Notes under the pieces: model-generated
Told to the model about the DNA's origin: nothing
Database searches by the model: none
Seen by the model: the letters and a program-made list of their open reading frames with translations, nothing else
Program-made: the position numbers and the translations under genes
Shown: in pieces, positions 27,574 to 40,181 of the stretch
Layout of the letters: each line of letters opens with the position of its first letter
Numbering within the stretch: position 1 is the stretch's first letter
NCBI GenBank assembly: GCA_036897445.1
Contig: JAYMTL010000054.1
Location: forward strand, 1-64,000
Length of the DNA: 64,000 nt
From: Pelargonium tetragonum
Lineage: Eukaryota > Streptophyta > Magnoliopsida > Geraniales > Geraniaceae
Direction: 5' to 3'

Positions 27574-27632
27574 GAATACTGCAGATTTGAACCAATGACC
27601 TAAGGCTTTGTCTAACCAACTATAACAAGGTT
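27574..27632 (-). pseudogene. tRNA-like relic with D-arm and T-arm words
   Basis: Read on the minus strand this has ATAGTTGGTTAGA (inside 27611-27624), typical of a tRNA D-arm. It is followed some 15-20 nt later by TTGGTTCAAATCTGC (27581-27595), typical of a T-arm, in the correct order. The space between them is too short for a complete anticodon arm plus variable loop. The T-stem closes only two or three pairs, and the would-be acceptor end GTATTCC has no clear partner upstream. If real, it is a contracted, non-functional tRNA copy; its amino acid identity cannot be told. Confidence 0.25.
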
Positions 27633-29400
27633 CTATAGAACTGCCTTAACGCTGCTTACTGAGCAAACACGGAGGACATAAGCTCAAGGAGTCACATTAA
27701 ATCTTGGAAACCCTTTTATAAGCAAGGAATTTTATAGGTGATAGAGTCTAAAAAGAAATTTTTCTTGCGGACATCTCGGGCTTTGATCATAAAAATATCT
27801 TAAGAATACAGGATTCGCTATTATGCCTTTTTCATGTAATTAAAAACTCGAATTATGTAGTAAGTATGAAATCTTCATGGACAGATATGGAAGCTAGGTA
27901 GTTTGGGTAGGAGTTTACAAGGGTTAGATTCTATAGACAGCTTTTGAACTCTAGCATCTGCAGGATTTTATAGCTTAGTTGGAAGAGTTATATAGGCCTA
28001 CTTTACAAGCCCGCCTTTATCAAAAGAAAGACTCTTTATTCGGCATAATGAATGCGTTGCAAGAATTGACGAGATACAAAAGCTAGTTTATGTCTTCTTG
28101 TAATTCTAAGTCCACAAGTACATTATATACTAATAAAAACTTTTAAATAAGGAGCGCCCCCTTTTTTTTAAGAGCAATACGAGGGATACCCGGGGTCCCA
28201 AGCGATGTAATAAGGCAAGCTGAACTCGAAAAAAAGCCGAATAAGTAAATCTCTTTTAACTCTAGAACATCCTAAAATTTTGGTGTCAAAGGAGTCAATA
28301 ACTACATATATAGAACTTAATAAAGAAATAAACTATTTCATTTTCTTAAGCAACGACGGGTTATAGTACTATGTTCTTTGACTTATTCTCTTTTTATATC
28401 AACATAAGTTAAACCCGAGGTTCTCCCATTATATAGCCTGCTTTCTATTTAATGGGAGATGTTATTGAACTGGTAAATTCCCTTTGAAAAAGAAAAGAAT
28501 TTATGTATAGCGAATGAATCCTATTAGGGCTTGGTACCTGTGTAAGCTATTCCTTAAATATGACACCCATACTCTTTAAAAAGCTAAGGCTATCGTTTCC
28601 AAATTACTAGGCTATATTTCTAAACAAAGAAAAGTAAATAGGGACTCTTCCCACTTAGGTATAATATACTCACGGATAGAATCCGCATTTGAAAGGCCCT
28701 TTTCAAGTCCTTAACCTATTCACTAAAAAAAATCCCTTATACTTTTGGTATATTAAGGCTTTGCTTAAAAAGGATAAAAAGCATTCTTTACTTGCATACA
28801 AATACGAAGCTAAAACAGGTGAAGATTAAGAAACACGGCAAGAGGTTCGACCCGGGGTAACAGACAAAAGTGAACTACTGGACTGCTATAAAAAGTTTAA
28901 ATGCAACCCCCTATATCTTACGGGAAATGCCGCTTTAACTTGACTGATGTAGTCTTTACTTGAGATATAAAATACTGTGTTACAGGTTAATTCCACGAGG
29001 GTTTCGGAAAAAACTTACTTTCTTTCTATTCTTATCTATTTCTAAGCTATACGTTCCTATAAGCTGAGCCCCTAGGCAGCAATTTTAAATACAAAAACTT
29101 TAATTATATTAAGACTAGCCGTAATGGAATCTACTTAAAGCTTAGGTTTTTTTGTTATCTATAATTAATTGCAGATAACGTTCTGGAGTTTTTGTTAAAC
29201 CCAACCCCGAAAGAGCCTCCGTTCGAACTCCTAACTAAATCTTAAATAGAAGAGTATGGAATTTGAAATCCAGTATAGATAAATAACTTAGCAATTTCAT
29301 AATTTATCATATATTTAAATATTTAAAAGCAAAAGAAAACATAACAATATGAACCCTAAGTCGAGCTTCTTTTGAGGGGACTCCCTGGGCTTACTACTAA
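27633..29400. other. Gene-free sequence with a double G/C cluster
   Basis: No open frame of note. The compound cluster GGGATACCCGGGGTCCC (28183-28199) is a near-palindrome with arms GGGA/TCCC and a GC centre, one of the largest clusters in the window. The rest is AT-rich sequence in which I see nothing. Confidence 0.55.
28183..28199. repeat. Compound G/C cluster, imperfect palindrome
   Basis: This is a 17-base cluster with outer arms GGGA and TCCC, inner CC/GG pairs, and two imperfect positions, one of which could be a T-G wobble. It looks like two simple clusters (GGGATACCC and GGGGTCCC) that overlap or were inserted side by side. Confidence 0.45.
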
Positions 29401-29520
29401 AAAGGCGGGGGATTTTAGAAAGAGGGGAAGCAAGTAAGGGAATTCGACTCGCGGGCAGTGGGCAGGCTTGAAAGGGTTACTCGTGAGGGGAATCGGGTGA
29501 GCTGGGTGGGAAGTAAACGA
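29401..29520 (+). other. G-rich island
   Basis: Hand counting gives about 52 G and 14 C in 120 bases, i.e. roughly 55% G+C and a very strong G excess on the plus strand, against about 35% G+C elsewhere. It includes many GGG runs. No long open frame crosses it in any forward frame, and I recognise no RNA family. It could be a fragment of unrelated origin, part of a structured RNA, or a replication/transcription control site; the sequence does not decide. Confidence 0.55.
29487..29510 (+). promoter_or_regulatory. Canonical G-quadruplex motif
   Basis: Four G-runs (GGGG at 29487, GGG at 29495, 29504 and 29508) are separated by loops of 4, 6 and 1 bases, satisfying the standard G3+N1-7 pattern. 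In vertebrate mitochondria such motifs mark the transition from transcription to replication priming. Whether this one acts at all is unknown. It is the only perfect match to that pattern I noticed in the window. Confidence 0.5.
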
Positions 29521-32500
29521 AGAATAAGAGTAACACTTTAATTCAATCTAGGGAAAAAGCAAAGTTTTTTTACTGAATTTTGTAATACTCCTAGATTTCC
29601 GCTAAGTTAAAAAGTACTGAAAAATAAGAAAAATCTTTCTAATTAAAGGCTGTACAGTATTGCCTGGATATAAAGGGAATTCTATTTAAATAATTACTAA
29701 TCTAGTTAGGAGTTGGACTAACTTCTTTATTGCCTCAACCAAAGGATATTTACTTCTTTTTACATTTCTCTTTAATTTTACTTAGGTTTTCGTTACATCT
29801 AATGTTATCTGAAACCCCCCCTTTTTTTGCAATGCAAAAGCAAATTCTACAGCTAGTAAAGCCTAAGTTGAGTCCTAAGTGCCTTACAGTCAATACAAAA
29901 AGGTAAATCTTGGAAACAGTTTTTAGCTCATAATATTAAAGTCTCGAGACTTATTTTCAATTACCTTATTTCTACACTAAGTTTTTTATTTTAAAGGGAA
30001 GCTTGTTAATTGAGGGACCAGGAACCTTTACTTTTCAATTTTTGGGGTTAATCAAAGATCAAAGAGATAGGTTTCCCTATATTATCGCTAGGGTTCTGTC
30101 TTCATTTAACAAACCTTAGTAGGATAAAAGGGACCTACAACATTAAGGCGTCTGCTTCAGAGCTTTCCTGTAAATATTAAGATAAGAAAAGAGAGACTCT
30201 CTCGTAAAGGGATCCCCTAGAATAGCAAAGAAACTAAGTAGTTAGTGTCAAAGATAATTTTTATGTGAGATTAGAGATCCGCAATTCAACGTATATTTTT
30301 ATATGGAAAATATAGGAGCAAGGCTACAACTGGAAGGAATTTGCTTAGTTTTTTATAAGAGTCTTCTAATTCGGGTGATGTTAAGATTGATTCTTTTAGC
30401 TAAGATATAATAAATAAGTTTAGGTCAGGATAACTTGTTTTGGAAGTCCTTTAGAAAATCAATCCTAAAACATTCTTAGGAGAAGCCCTATAAAAATAAG
30501 AGAAACCCCTGCTAATTTTACTTAGTTATAAAAATCTTGTTATTTTCATTGTGAAGTTATACTTCTAACCTCTTTGGTTAATCGCTTATAATAAAGGAGA
30601 AATTAGAAGGTTAGGATCTTACTTAAGACACGGAAGGGATATTGCGGGGCGATTAAATAAAAAGGACTTACTGAATAGAAGCATAGAAAATAAACAGAAG
30701 AGTTTTTCGAGAGATAGGATTCTTTGGTTTTACTTCAACGAAGATTGAGTTTTAGTATTTGTATTGCACAAATATAGAGTGAAAGTAACCTAAGTTTGCA
30801 TTCTACCAGTAGGGACTCCTTTGAGTCTAACTTTGTTGGTAAATAGAACCGCGTTATATCCGAAAAGTAAAATAGAAAACCCTTTCCTAACCTGTAATAG
30901 AGTGTAGAATCTAAAAAGAAGTGATGAATGCCAAAAATTTCCTATAATTTTTAGGTTATACTCATGAAGGCTTAATAAAAAGGTAACGTAGTTAAAAAAA
31001 TGCATTTGAGTTTTATACAACTTTCTTTAAATCAGGGCTTTCTAAGGGCAGTAAAGCGCCCCCTTCTTCCACGTATGATTTAATAAATGTTGGCTAGTAA
31101 GAATTTCCTATAGGTTTTTCTTGTAACAAAACTTGGTTTCGGAGATCCAAGACCTTTCCTGGATACATCACCAATCTTTCGGATTTGGTTTACTCTAGAT
31201 GGACTGGAACTAGTCTTTCGGTTGAGTACAACCCCTTATTTTGAAGAGGGACAAACTTTTATACCTTTCCTGTTTAAAAAAGAATGAATACTGAGCAAAA
31301 AGAGGTTTGCTGGGTTCTGCCCGTTTTAACCTTCTTTCATTACTTACTCAAGGAGTACTTTTCGACCCAAGACTTAGCGAAATTCTTGACCTTCTCTACG
31401 ACACGGTCCTTAATTTTGAGAAAGATGCACATATTAATTAAGAGAATTTTCAAGGATTTTTTATAGACAGCATAGCCTTTTCTCAGACTTGCACTCAGGC
31501 TTTTACTCCAAACTGCACAAAGATAATCTAGAGCTTTTCTCGGTAACAGTACTTGTGGTAATTATTATGCATTTCGTAGGTAGCTTCAAAGTAAGTTTAT
31601 AAAAAAGGAAAAACTTTTGCATCTAGGTTCCATGATACGGCAGTCGAACTATAAAAAAGTTATCTCAGTCCCTTTAACTGACAGTCTTAATCCTAAATTG
31701 AAATTGAGAAGCAATTAAACAAAATTTTAAAGAGTTCTATAGAGTTAAAAAACTGTGGGCTTTTTTCTTATATTTTGTAATTCTAGTATTATTACTTACA
31801 TTTTACATTACAGGCTGGATTTACTTCTTGTTTTTTTCTTTCGTTCTTTAGCAATCCTGTTTAGGATCTCTTCAAGGCTCTTCTTAGCATTTAGCTGATA
31901 GTAAAGAGTTAAGAAAAAGGGGGTCCTTTTGAGTGGAGGCTTCAGGGTTCTAAAAAGCTTTCAAGGGCCTAAAATAAAGCTTTTCTTCTCAGCGTTGTTA
32001 CTACAGATTTCGAAACGGAAAGTTATCTAATAAATCTTTAAAGCTTTGCAAAAAAGAGGTTCTTGGTCTGTGGTATTTCCTTCCTATTCCCAAGTTTGTT
32101 TAGATTAAAGGGCTGTAAATCTTTAAGGCTCTATTCTATATATTAAACTTTTCCATAGCCCTCCCTTTTCTGTCTAGTTATTAACAAGGAAAGGAAGCCC
32201 TTCTGCTATCAGAGTACTGAGCTTTGGATAACACGATTATTATAAACGCCAAAGAGAAGTTCTTATAACTTCATACTTTTCCTTTAGGTGTCGAATCACA
32301 CTCCTTAATACCCAAGATTTGGTTCTTTTAACAGACGCACTATACGAAATAAAAATAGCTAAGATACTGAAATTTGTGCTCCCGCCTAGCTTTATTTGCT
32401 AGCAAGAGAGTTTCTCGTTTATGTTCTTTGTTTATTAAGTTTGAGTCGGGCTATAAGTTAATTGTAAAATGTCCGTAGACGCTTGAGTTGAAAGAAGGAA

Positions 32501-33323
32501 TTTACGCTGGAGATACTTTAATCTCTAAGGACAAGGTATACTTTTTAGTGTACAAACCATACTAGGAATAAACTTTTTAATTAGTATTTTAGTTAGCTAA
32601 AAAGGAGGGAGTAATAATATTAAGTAAATCTAATTGTAAGCGGCTTTTTACTGTAAATCCCTTTCGCCGAATTCTTTACTACGCACTCCTATATCAAACG
32701 ATTATAAAAAAAGGAACCTATTACTAGTCTCGGAATCTTAAGGGCTGCTCTCTACTTAAGGAGGAGTCATCCCCTTATCTTACAAACTTAATTGTTACAT
32801 AGTTATTAACACATTGAGTAAATATTCAGGTATAAGTTACTCTTGCTCACTAAGTGCCCCTCTAAATAGAAAAAGGATTTGACAGGATACGAATAATAAG
32901 GAAAGGAGATGTCTTAATTATAGTTAATTGTTTTTTTCTTAAATACAGCATTGTCGAAGGGCTAACCTCAAGCATTAACTTCACCTATTTGCACTCAACA
33001 AGCCTAATTCTATTATAGAGAATGAAATACACATTTTTCGCACGAGAAATCCATCAGGCATAGGGGTGTAAGGCTTAGTTCTTAACTAAAAAAGTCCTTT
33101 AAAAAGAATAATTAACGAATTAGATGCATACCACAAATAATAGTTGAAATTAGGCTTCATAACTAGGAAACCCTTGTATTCAGACAAAAAACTCTGAATC
33201 TCCTATGTCCTATCGACATAAAGGAGCTGGACCCCTTAAAAAACGACATTTCCATATTAAATACCCAGTATTTGAATAACAATGTTTAATAAGAAATTTA
33301 ATACATCCCCTTTGTAGAAAGGT
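29521..33323. other. Gene-free AT-rich sequence
   Basis: No gene is supported; the longest frame is 76 codons (30790-31020 minus). 31741-31860 is T-rich and poor in G/C clusters. A T-arm-like word in the G-poor sequence just before the island, near 29217-29230 (minus), has no tRNA context. Otherwise I see nothing beyond scattered short G/C clusters. Confidence 0.6.
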
Positions 33324-33908
33324 ATGCTCTATCTAGTGACTTTGCATTTAGATGCCTCAAAGCCCGTTTCGGTAAAAAAAGCGGGAGTAAAAATAATAAT
33401 ACCCTTAACTTCTCGACAACTAAATAGAAGATTCTTAAAGTTACCAGATAAAACAAACTTACTAGAAAGCACTGAATTAAATTTGATTATATATATTCTA
33501 AGGGCTAATCTTATAAGATTCCCCAGGAGGTATAATACATTAACCCAGACATGGGAGCCTCCTTCTTTTTTAAATCAAGTAAAATAGGTTTCCTTATTTA
33601 TGACTTGTTGTGAGGACTACTTTATTTCTGCTAGCACTAAAAAAGGAGACGCCGGACTGCCAAATAACCTACACTTAGTTCTTATTATAATACCTACCAA
33701 AATAAAGGAAAATTTAAGAGTTGTGGTAAACCTTTATTTATTAACAAGTAGGAGTTTGATATTTTGTTTTGTGGGTAGGCTTCGTAAGTATAAGATAAAT
33801 CATAAGGAAACCTTAAAAAGAAATCCCTTAAAGCGACTCCTGGTATCAAGTGTTTTCCTTAGGAGAGAGAAAACTAGATTTACACGCGAGGCTCGGCCTA
33901 TTTACTAA
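33324..33908 (+). other. Two same-frame open frames in tandem (87 and 102 codons), doubtful
   Basis: 33324-33587 and 33600-33908 lie in the same frame, separated by a single TAG and four further codons, so almost 195 codons carry one stop. A rough estimate gives about a 5% chance of such a run in the window. The translations are basic (many Lys/Arg) with Leu/Ile-rich patches and no motif I know. In the second frame, G+C is nearly equal at the three codon positions (about 38, 37 and 33%), which argues against coding. No clear ribosome-binding site precedes either ATG. It could be a decayed gene, a gene using TAG as sense, or chance; I favour chance. Confidence 0.15.
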
Positions 33909-34320
33909 ATTTCTTACAAAGTCGGGGTCGGGGGAGCTACTTTTTAGGGCTGGATACTTATAGATTAAACGCTTAGTTTATAACAAGGGGAAAAAAGGGA
34001 GGTAAGTAAACATATGGTAGGAAAAACAATACATTAGGGGCCTCGTAGATTAAAATCTTAGGTGTTTGGTGGAAATTCTAACTAATGTAAAGGCTCCTGA
34101 TTTTTAGAAAAGGAGCCCCCGCGAGTCTATTAGAAGTGCTTTTTAAAGGAAGAGAGTTTCCTTGTTTATTACCTATCTTCATCTAAAAAGGGTTTGATCT
34201 TATAGACCCTTTACCTTCTTGACAGATTGACTGTAGGAGCTGGATAAAATAGGCAATTGCAGAGACTCCCACTTAAATTAACCTTATAACTAGCTAAGAA
34301 CTAAGCAAAGGAAAGGGCTC
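33909..34320. other. Short gene-free spacer
   Basis: Ordinary mixed sequence with G at least as common as C, including the G-rich word TCGGGGTCGGGGGAGC near 33922-33937. Nothing else is seen. It matters mainly as the normal-composition sequence in front of the strand-asymmetric segment that begins near 34321. Confidence 0.5.
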
Positions 34321-35340
34321 TAGTCTAAACCCCCTCATTCCCAACCCATTTCCTAGGCTTGCTCTCTATCATACTTTTCTAAACGTAAAAGCCTTGATAG
34401 ACCACTCTTCCAATCTAAGAAATAACAAGCGTTTCATTTCTCTCAAAAGTCTCTCTCGTACCACTTTGTTACTTATTCCTTCCAAGGTACGGCTTCTGGG
34501 TCCGTATACCCGTTGTGTTATAACCTGCACCTATTGTAGCTAAGATGTTACTATAATTCTTCATATTCTTAAAAAAAGCCCTACCATTATCTCGAATCAG
34601 AAACCTAGAAACAATAGCACTTACTTAAATCGAAAAGTCTTCCTTCTTTCTTTTTCCAAAAACTTCAAACTCAAATTAGGATTTTAGAAAACTCCCATAA
34701 AGGAAAACTTCCTAAACTTATTGAAAAACTGGATAAACCCTTTTTTGAGAGCTTCCTGAAAGAGTTCTACATGAAAATTTATTTACCAGAAACATATGAT
34801 TTTACTTGACTTTTAGCTTCAATTCTTTATACCCCTTAAACTACCTTTAACTGGAATACAGAAGCTTGGTTTTAATCCTACATCTGCTTACCTGAGTCCT
34901 CTCCTGAGTACCTGAATACACCTATCCCTGTAGCTTTAGTTTGACTTGCTTTCATAACTTTGTTCTGCATCCCTAATTTGCTACTCTTCACACCCCTTAT
35001 CTTTAATAAAGGGCTATCTCTTATGGACTCCGTCTCTTTTCCTATCCTACAAGCCTAGACCTACTTCCCAATAACTATACCTGTAGCTTTCTTAGTCTCT
35101 ATTTTCTTAATCTTTGTACGAGAACCTCTAACTTCGAGAACGCCTATTATAAGGTAAGGCAAAGCAGACTCTTACTCAATATCCCTAGCTAGCAAATACT
35201 TGAGTTCAGGTCCCAACTCTCTAACTAAAAAAATTCCTAGAAAAACTAGAACAACAAACTAATCCTTTTATCCTGCCTCTCTTACTCTCTTATTAAACTA
35301 CATAATACTAAACTAAAAAGACTTTTAATTAACTATTTTT
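34321..35340 (+). other. Strand-asymmetric, C-rich and G-poor segment
   Basis: Hand counting gives about 251 C and 109 G in 1,020 bases (roughly 25% and 11%), although total G+C stays at about 35%. The dispersed GGGG/CCCC clusters seen everywhere else are almost absent here. Edges are sharp to within about 100 bases. The plus-strand frame in phase with 34321 has relatively few stops, about 1 per 21 codons, with one open run of about 64 codons (34615-34806) and hydrophobic patches. All three stop types still interrupt it, and low stop density is expected from the low purine content. No protein family is recognised. This may be a segment of different origin or an unusually transcribed region. 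Confidence 0.5.
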
Positions 35341-38300
35341 TCTGACAGCAGGGATTACCCTAAAGCCTAAACCGGAATATCCGGTATTTTCTTAGCTTTA
35401 GCTCTTTTTTATTAAGCCCTTAGCTCTCGAGAGGATTGACTTTCATTAAGGATTAAGGATCCTTATATCCGTCTGTATAGAACCCCTTTTTGCAGGGTAA
35501 CTTCTAAGTTTTTCTTTTAAAATGAGTCTGAGCTAGTAAGGCGCTTCGAAAGCAATAAGGCGTAGAAAAAAGAAGCGTACATAACAAGACATTAACTCTC
35601 ATTTTAGTCTACGAAAAAAGGCATAAGGCGGGTTTTTATAGTAAAGTCTCCTGAACTTGTTCTAATGGAAGGCTATTCTTATTCATTTGCGGAGTACCCA
35701 ATTATTAAGTTATAGGGTCTTTCTAGAGTTTTACAGGTTTTGCGCGGACAACCCTTTAGTCCTGTCTTGTTGCGTAGCATGCTTTTTTAGATTCTCTGGG
35801 CCTTCCCTTGAAAAAAGGTATTTTCTTAGTATTGAAAAAGTAAGATACCTTGTTACTGGGATAGCATACAAGTCTTTTTTGTACAAATTGTTAGCTCAAA
35901 ATTATGAGAACAAAAAGAAGTGCGAAGTTTTCAAATTCTAGTAGAAACAGTTTCCTGAGTAAGTCGAAACTGACTTGAAATTTAAAATATAGGAATGCTT
36001 TTTATTTGAGTATAGTAACGATAGGGTATCGGTAATGACCTTTCCTTGTTACCCTGGTTCCGGGATCTCCCTGTTAAGTTTTTAGCTTCTGCTTTGAAAT
36101 ATCCTAAGCTTTCTACAAGGCAAGCAACCCGACTTTTTAAAGGAGCCCTAGTGGGTGGAATGCTTTCTGTCTGAAACAAGCGGGCAATTAAAGCGGGTTT
36201 CCCCTTCCTCGATAAAAGAATCTTTAGTTGCTTTAAATAAAGCAAAAAGCAAGTTCCTATGTAAGGAAGTACTACTACAAGCTAACGCGTCGGACGAAAA
36301 ACTAAGTCTCAACTTTACTAGATCCCAGGATGTTACTTTTTAAAAACAGAAGCGAAAGCCTAAGATTCCTATACTATATCTTGGTACTGACAGAGCACTT
36401 CCTCTATACACAAAATGAAACTTTATTATTCAAATTATTCGGTGTATCCGCTTGGGCTTTTCCTAGTAATAAAATAAAAAAAACTTTTACTGTAAATTAT
36501 GCTTTTTGAAACAGCGGGGCATACAAAATACAAAAACGCATTAAGAGAAATCTAAGCTACGCGCTTCGCAAATTATAACCCTTTATTTTACGCTCGTAAC
36601 TTACAAATTTGAGAGCATTTCTATGTAAGGTAAGGGCACTATAAGGCCAAACAAGGGTTGAGGAGGAAATGTACGACGCTAAAGAATTCTCTTTCAAAAC
36701 TAGAATTAGAAGTAACAGGATCTAAAGTAAACTTAATGCAAGTTAAAAAGCTACTAGAACAATTTTCTTATTATTTTCTAAAGAAATTTCCCTTTATAAG
36801 TTATGGAAACTTTATTAGAAACAAGAGTCTAATAGAGCCGGCTTTCGCTCAAAAGTTTATCTAAAAAGAGAGCCCCCACAACTCATATAGGACAATCCAC
36901 GGTTAACCCTTTGCTAGACAAGGACCCCTTATATATAATATAAAGTATATAAAGCAAGAGCGCTCCTAATTAAGGCCTCGCTTCTGCCTATGTACCTTCG
37001 AAATCCAGAGTTTGTATTAGATTCCGGGGCAAGCTATATCTTTTAGAAATCTCATTAAGGAGCTCCAGGATATTTTAACTCTACTGTATTTTTTTACCAA
37101 TTCCGTTGCATAACAAGATTGCCCAATGAAAATATCTAACGAAGTTTAAAATCCTTTGAATTTCTTATTTATGGGCCCCTTTCCTTGTTGTTTGCAGATT
37201 CTTAAAAAGTATAGGGCTCCTACTCTTTTCTTTTCTTAAATTTCTACTTTTATTTTGAGAATATAGCCAAGCAGTAGACGTTGTATCTATGAGTATTTAC
37301 AGGGTTCCTTAACTATGCCTCTAAAAAGGGCCCCTTTTCGTAAAAAGGGTAAGTGTCTAACGGAAATTCAAGTGACAAAGTTTTCTAATCTAATAAGGTA
37401 TTGTAAGGTACACTAGGCTTTAATATAAAGTATAAACCCTTTCAATATGAGCTTTATCCTGCGGATTTCCGTGAAACTTAAAGGGTACGGGTCTAATTCT
37501 AAAAATGCTACAGCTATACGAGTTTTGAGGCTTTCCCAATATAAAGGGGTAAAAAGCTATTCTGATTGTACTATTTGGTTTGAATTAACAGCATTCGCCG
37601 TACGAAAACTCCTAAACTACGGAGAGAGTTAAGGCAACCACGACCCTTAGAAGAACTATATATATAATGCGCTACAAAAAGCCTATAAGACTAAAAAAGG
37701 CGCGCTACCCAGACAGAGTATAACTAAATGAACTGAAGTAAGGGCCCTTACAGAACAAATCCACGGTGTCGCAAACAAAGAATACATCATTATTTACAAC
37801 TATATTAAAAATGACTCAGTGCCGAAGCTCAATTTACAAGGTTTTTAGTACTGATATAGCAGAATCCTTCTCCAATAAATAAGAAATAGTAAGGGTTATA
37901 GGAATTCCTGAATTGTGCACTCTAGAAGGACCCTTTTGATCCAAAAAGTTAAAAAACATGACGTCTATTTATTTCGAAATTCCTTATTATTTATAGAGGA
38001 ACTAAGCAGTGCAATACTTAACTCATTCTACCTAAGCTATTTAGCTAAATGTCTCTGAATTTAGGGTTACCTTTCTTTATATAAATTATAGGTTAGCCAA
38101 GAAGAGTCCCGGGTTCATTATATTTATGATTCGGTCCTCCCCGTGGTTAATAGGTTAATACTATCTTCTTTTATTTACTTGTTGCGACCCTACACTATAA
38201 TAGCTGCGGAAACCCTGAAGAAAAAGTCTTCCTTAAGGCCGGTAATTCAAATTTATAGCTTAATGTGCTGGCTGGTGAGTAGGTGCTATAGTTCAAAATA

Positions 38301-39950
38301 TATTGCTTATAATGCCCTGTAAATGAGGTAAATGAGTTCCTCTAGTAGGAGAGTACTAGGTCTCTAATATAGTAAAAGCTAAGAGGAAGTTCTTTAGTTT
38401 TTATTATCGTTAGACAGAGCCTATCCTCTTCTTTGGGCGTGGGCTCTTTTTGTCATTCTTATCAGATACACATATATCTTGATTCTTTTGAAAAAACCTT
38501 TAATGAATGATAGTAAGGACACAAAAAGAGCGGGATTTCCCTTTGTTCATCTTTCTATTTTGTTATTTACAGGAAAGTTTTTAAGGCTAAGGCATACGCC
38601 TTAATTAGTTAGATAAAGTCCTTCTTTAGGACCATTGGGTTCCCGTAGACTAGTTATTACTGTAATTTAATTCTTTAAGATTTCGCAGTTAGGAAAGGTT
38701 CTTTTTTGAGGGAAAACCGGAATCTAAGAAAGTTCTATTTCTGATATTTGTAGCAAAACCAAGAGCTTGTTACAGGACCTTAGTACCCCGTGTTAGTCCA
38801 TTTTATTTGAAGCGGGTTATTAGGGCAATCCATATATTGCAGTTTATTAATATATATAAATCTTGAAATGTATTTCTGGTTAGTATATTCTTTTCGATTC
38901 TGATTAACGCAAGGGTTATAGGATGCCGATAAAGTAGAAGATTAGTCTTTGTGCTTTTATAATCTAAAATAGAGGGGCTTACCTTGGCATTCTCATATAC
39001 GTATATAAGTTTTCTCACTTGAATTACAGGCTATAAGTAGTTTGTTGTTATTAGAATTTCCCTGACTGGATATATTAAATTAAAACCCCGCTTTATTTAC
39101 CAGGCTTTTTTAGAGCCGGCTTCTCTCATTTTAGGAGAGACGCTCTTAGACTCCTTTTAAAAGTGTGAGCACCCGTCTAGATAAGAATAAGAACGGGGTA
39201 TACTTATATATAATAGAATTACACCTAAGCAGATTCATAACTTATTATATACAACGGCCCACTTACGAAATCCTCTTTAGCAGGGATATTGGAGGCAGCC
39301 GTAGAGAAAGATTTAGAAACCAAGTTTTATGTTACACTTTTCTATTCTTTAATACAGGTAAGAGCGTTCTCACTAAGCAAAGTTTATGAAACAAACCCTG
39401 AGTAATATAAAATTCTTTTAGCCGGGACAGTAGCATCTCACGCAGTATAAACAGCATCCGGCAAGTAGTCTCACAATGCAGTGTAGGCGGTAGGCTAACC
39501 TTTAAAAGAGAGAAGAGTACCTCCGGGATTAGCCTATAGCTTTGTTTACTAAATCCGGATTGTAGAGCAAATCGGAAGGAAAAACGACACGGACTTGTTG
39601 TTAGTATATACTGGAATCCTTATAGGTTTAATGAACGACTCCTTTTACTAGGGCTCTCCTGTAATACTTTAAGGGCTTTCCCCCAATTAATTAAGAAAGA
39701 TTTTTATTTGATTTATAATACTAGTAGCTGCGCATTAAATTATTTTGCGTTAGGTAGTGAAGCAAGAAGCTCCGATAAGGGGAATACCCTGAGCGTATGG
39801 GCTTTTAAATTACTTGAAGATTATGAATTTAGGATGAGGCTCGTCATTTCCAATTTAGTATAAGACACCTTAAGAAACTTTTTTCTTATAAAGTCTAAAA
39901 TACCCTTTTTTGAATGGAGTCTTAAATCTTAAATTAGGGTATTAAAAATC

Positions 39951-39970
39951 TTCCCGGATTCCCGGGTTTA
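39951..39970. repeat. Double G/C cluster with CCCGGG
   Basis: TTCCCGGATT is followed immediately by CCCGGGTTTA, giving two CCCGG words eight bases apart, the second a perfect CCCGGG palindrome. It looks like two adjacent members of the dispersed cluster family. Confidence 0.45.
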
Positions 39971-40171
39971 TAGCGCATTCTAGAGAGTTGCTTTCGAGGT
40001 AATTATATAATAAAACGGAGTTTTAATAAAGCTCAAATCAAGTGTGGAATCCTTTTGTTACCCTTCTCTTCTTCTCGAGGGTTGGGAGACTCTATTAATA
40101 TAATAAACGATTGCGTATTATAGATTAAAAGGGATGCTTTCTTCTTTTAGGCTGTAACTACTGCTAGCTAC

Positions 40172-40181
40172 AGGGGCCCCT
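40172..40181. repeat. 10-bp perfect palindrome AGGGGCCCCT
   Basis: GGGGCCCC is expected about 0.06 times in 64 kb of this composition by rough estimate, yet occurs at least twice (here and at 50249-50256). It is followed by AATTAAG, similar to the AT-rich flanks of other clusters. Confidence 0.55.

Noticed and set aside
34321-35520. Reading the strand-asymmetric block as one membrane protein in a code without stops
   Set aside because: Stops of all three kinds occur at about the rate the composition predicts, and no family was recognisable in the translation.
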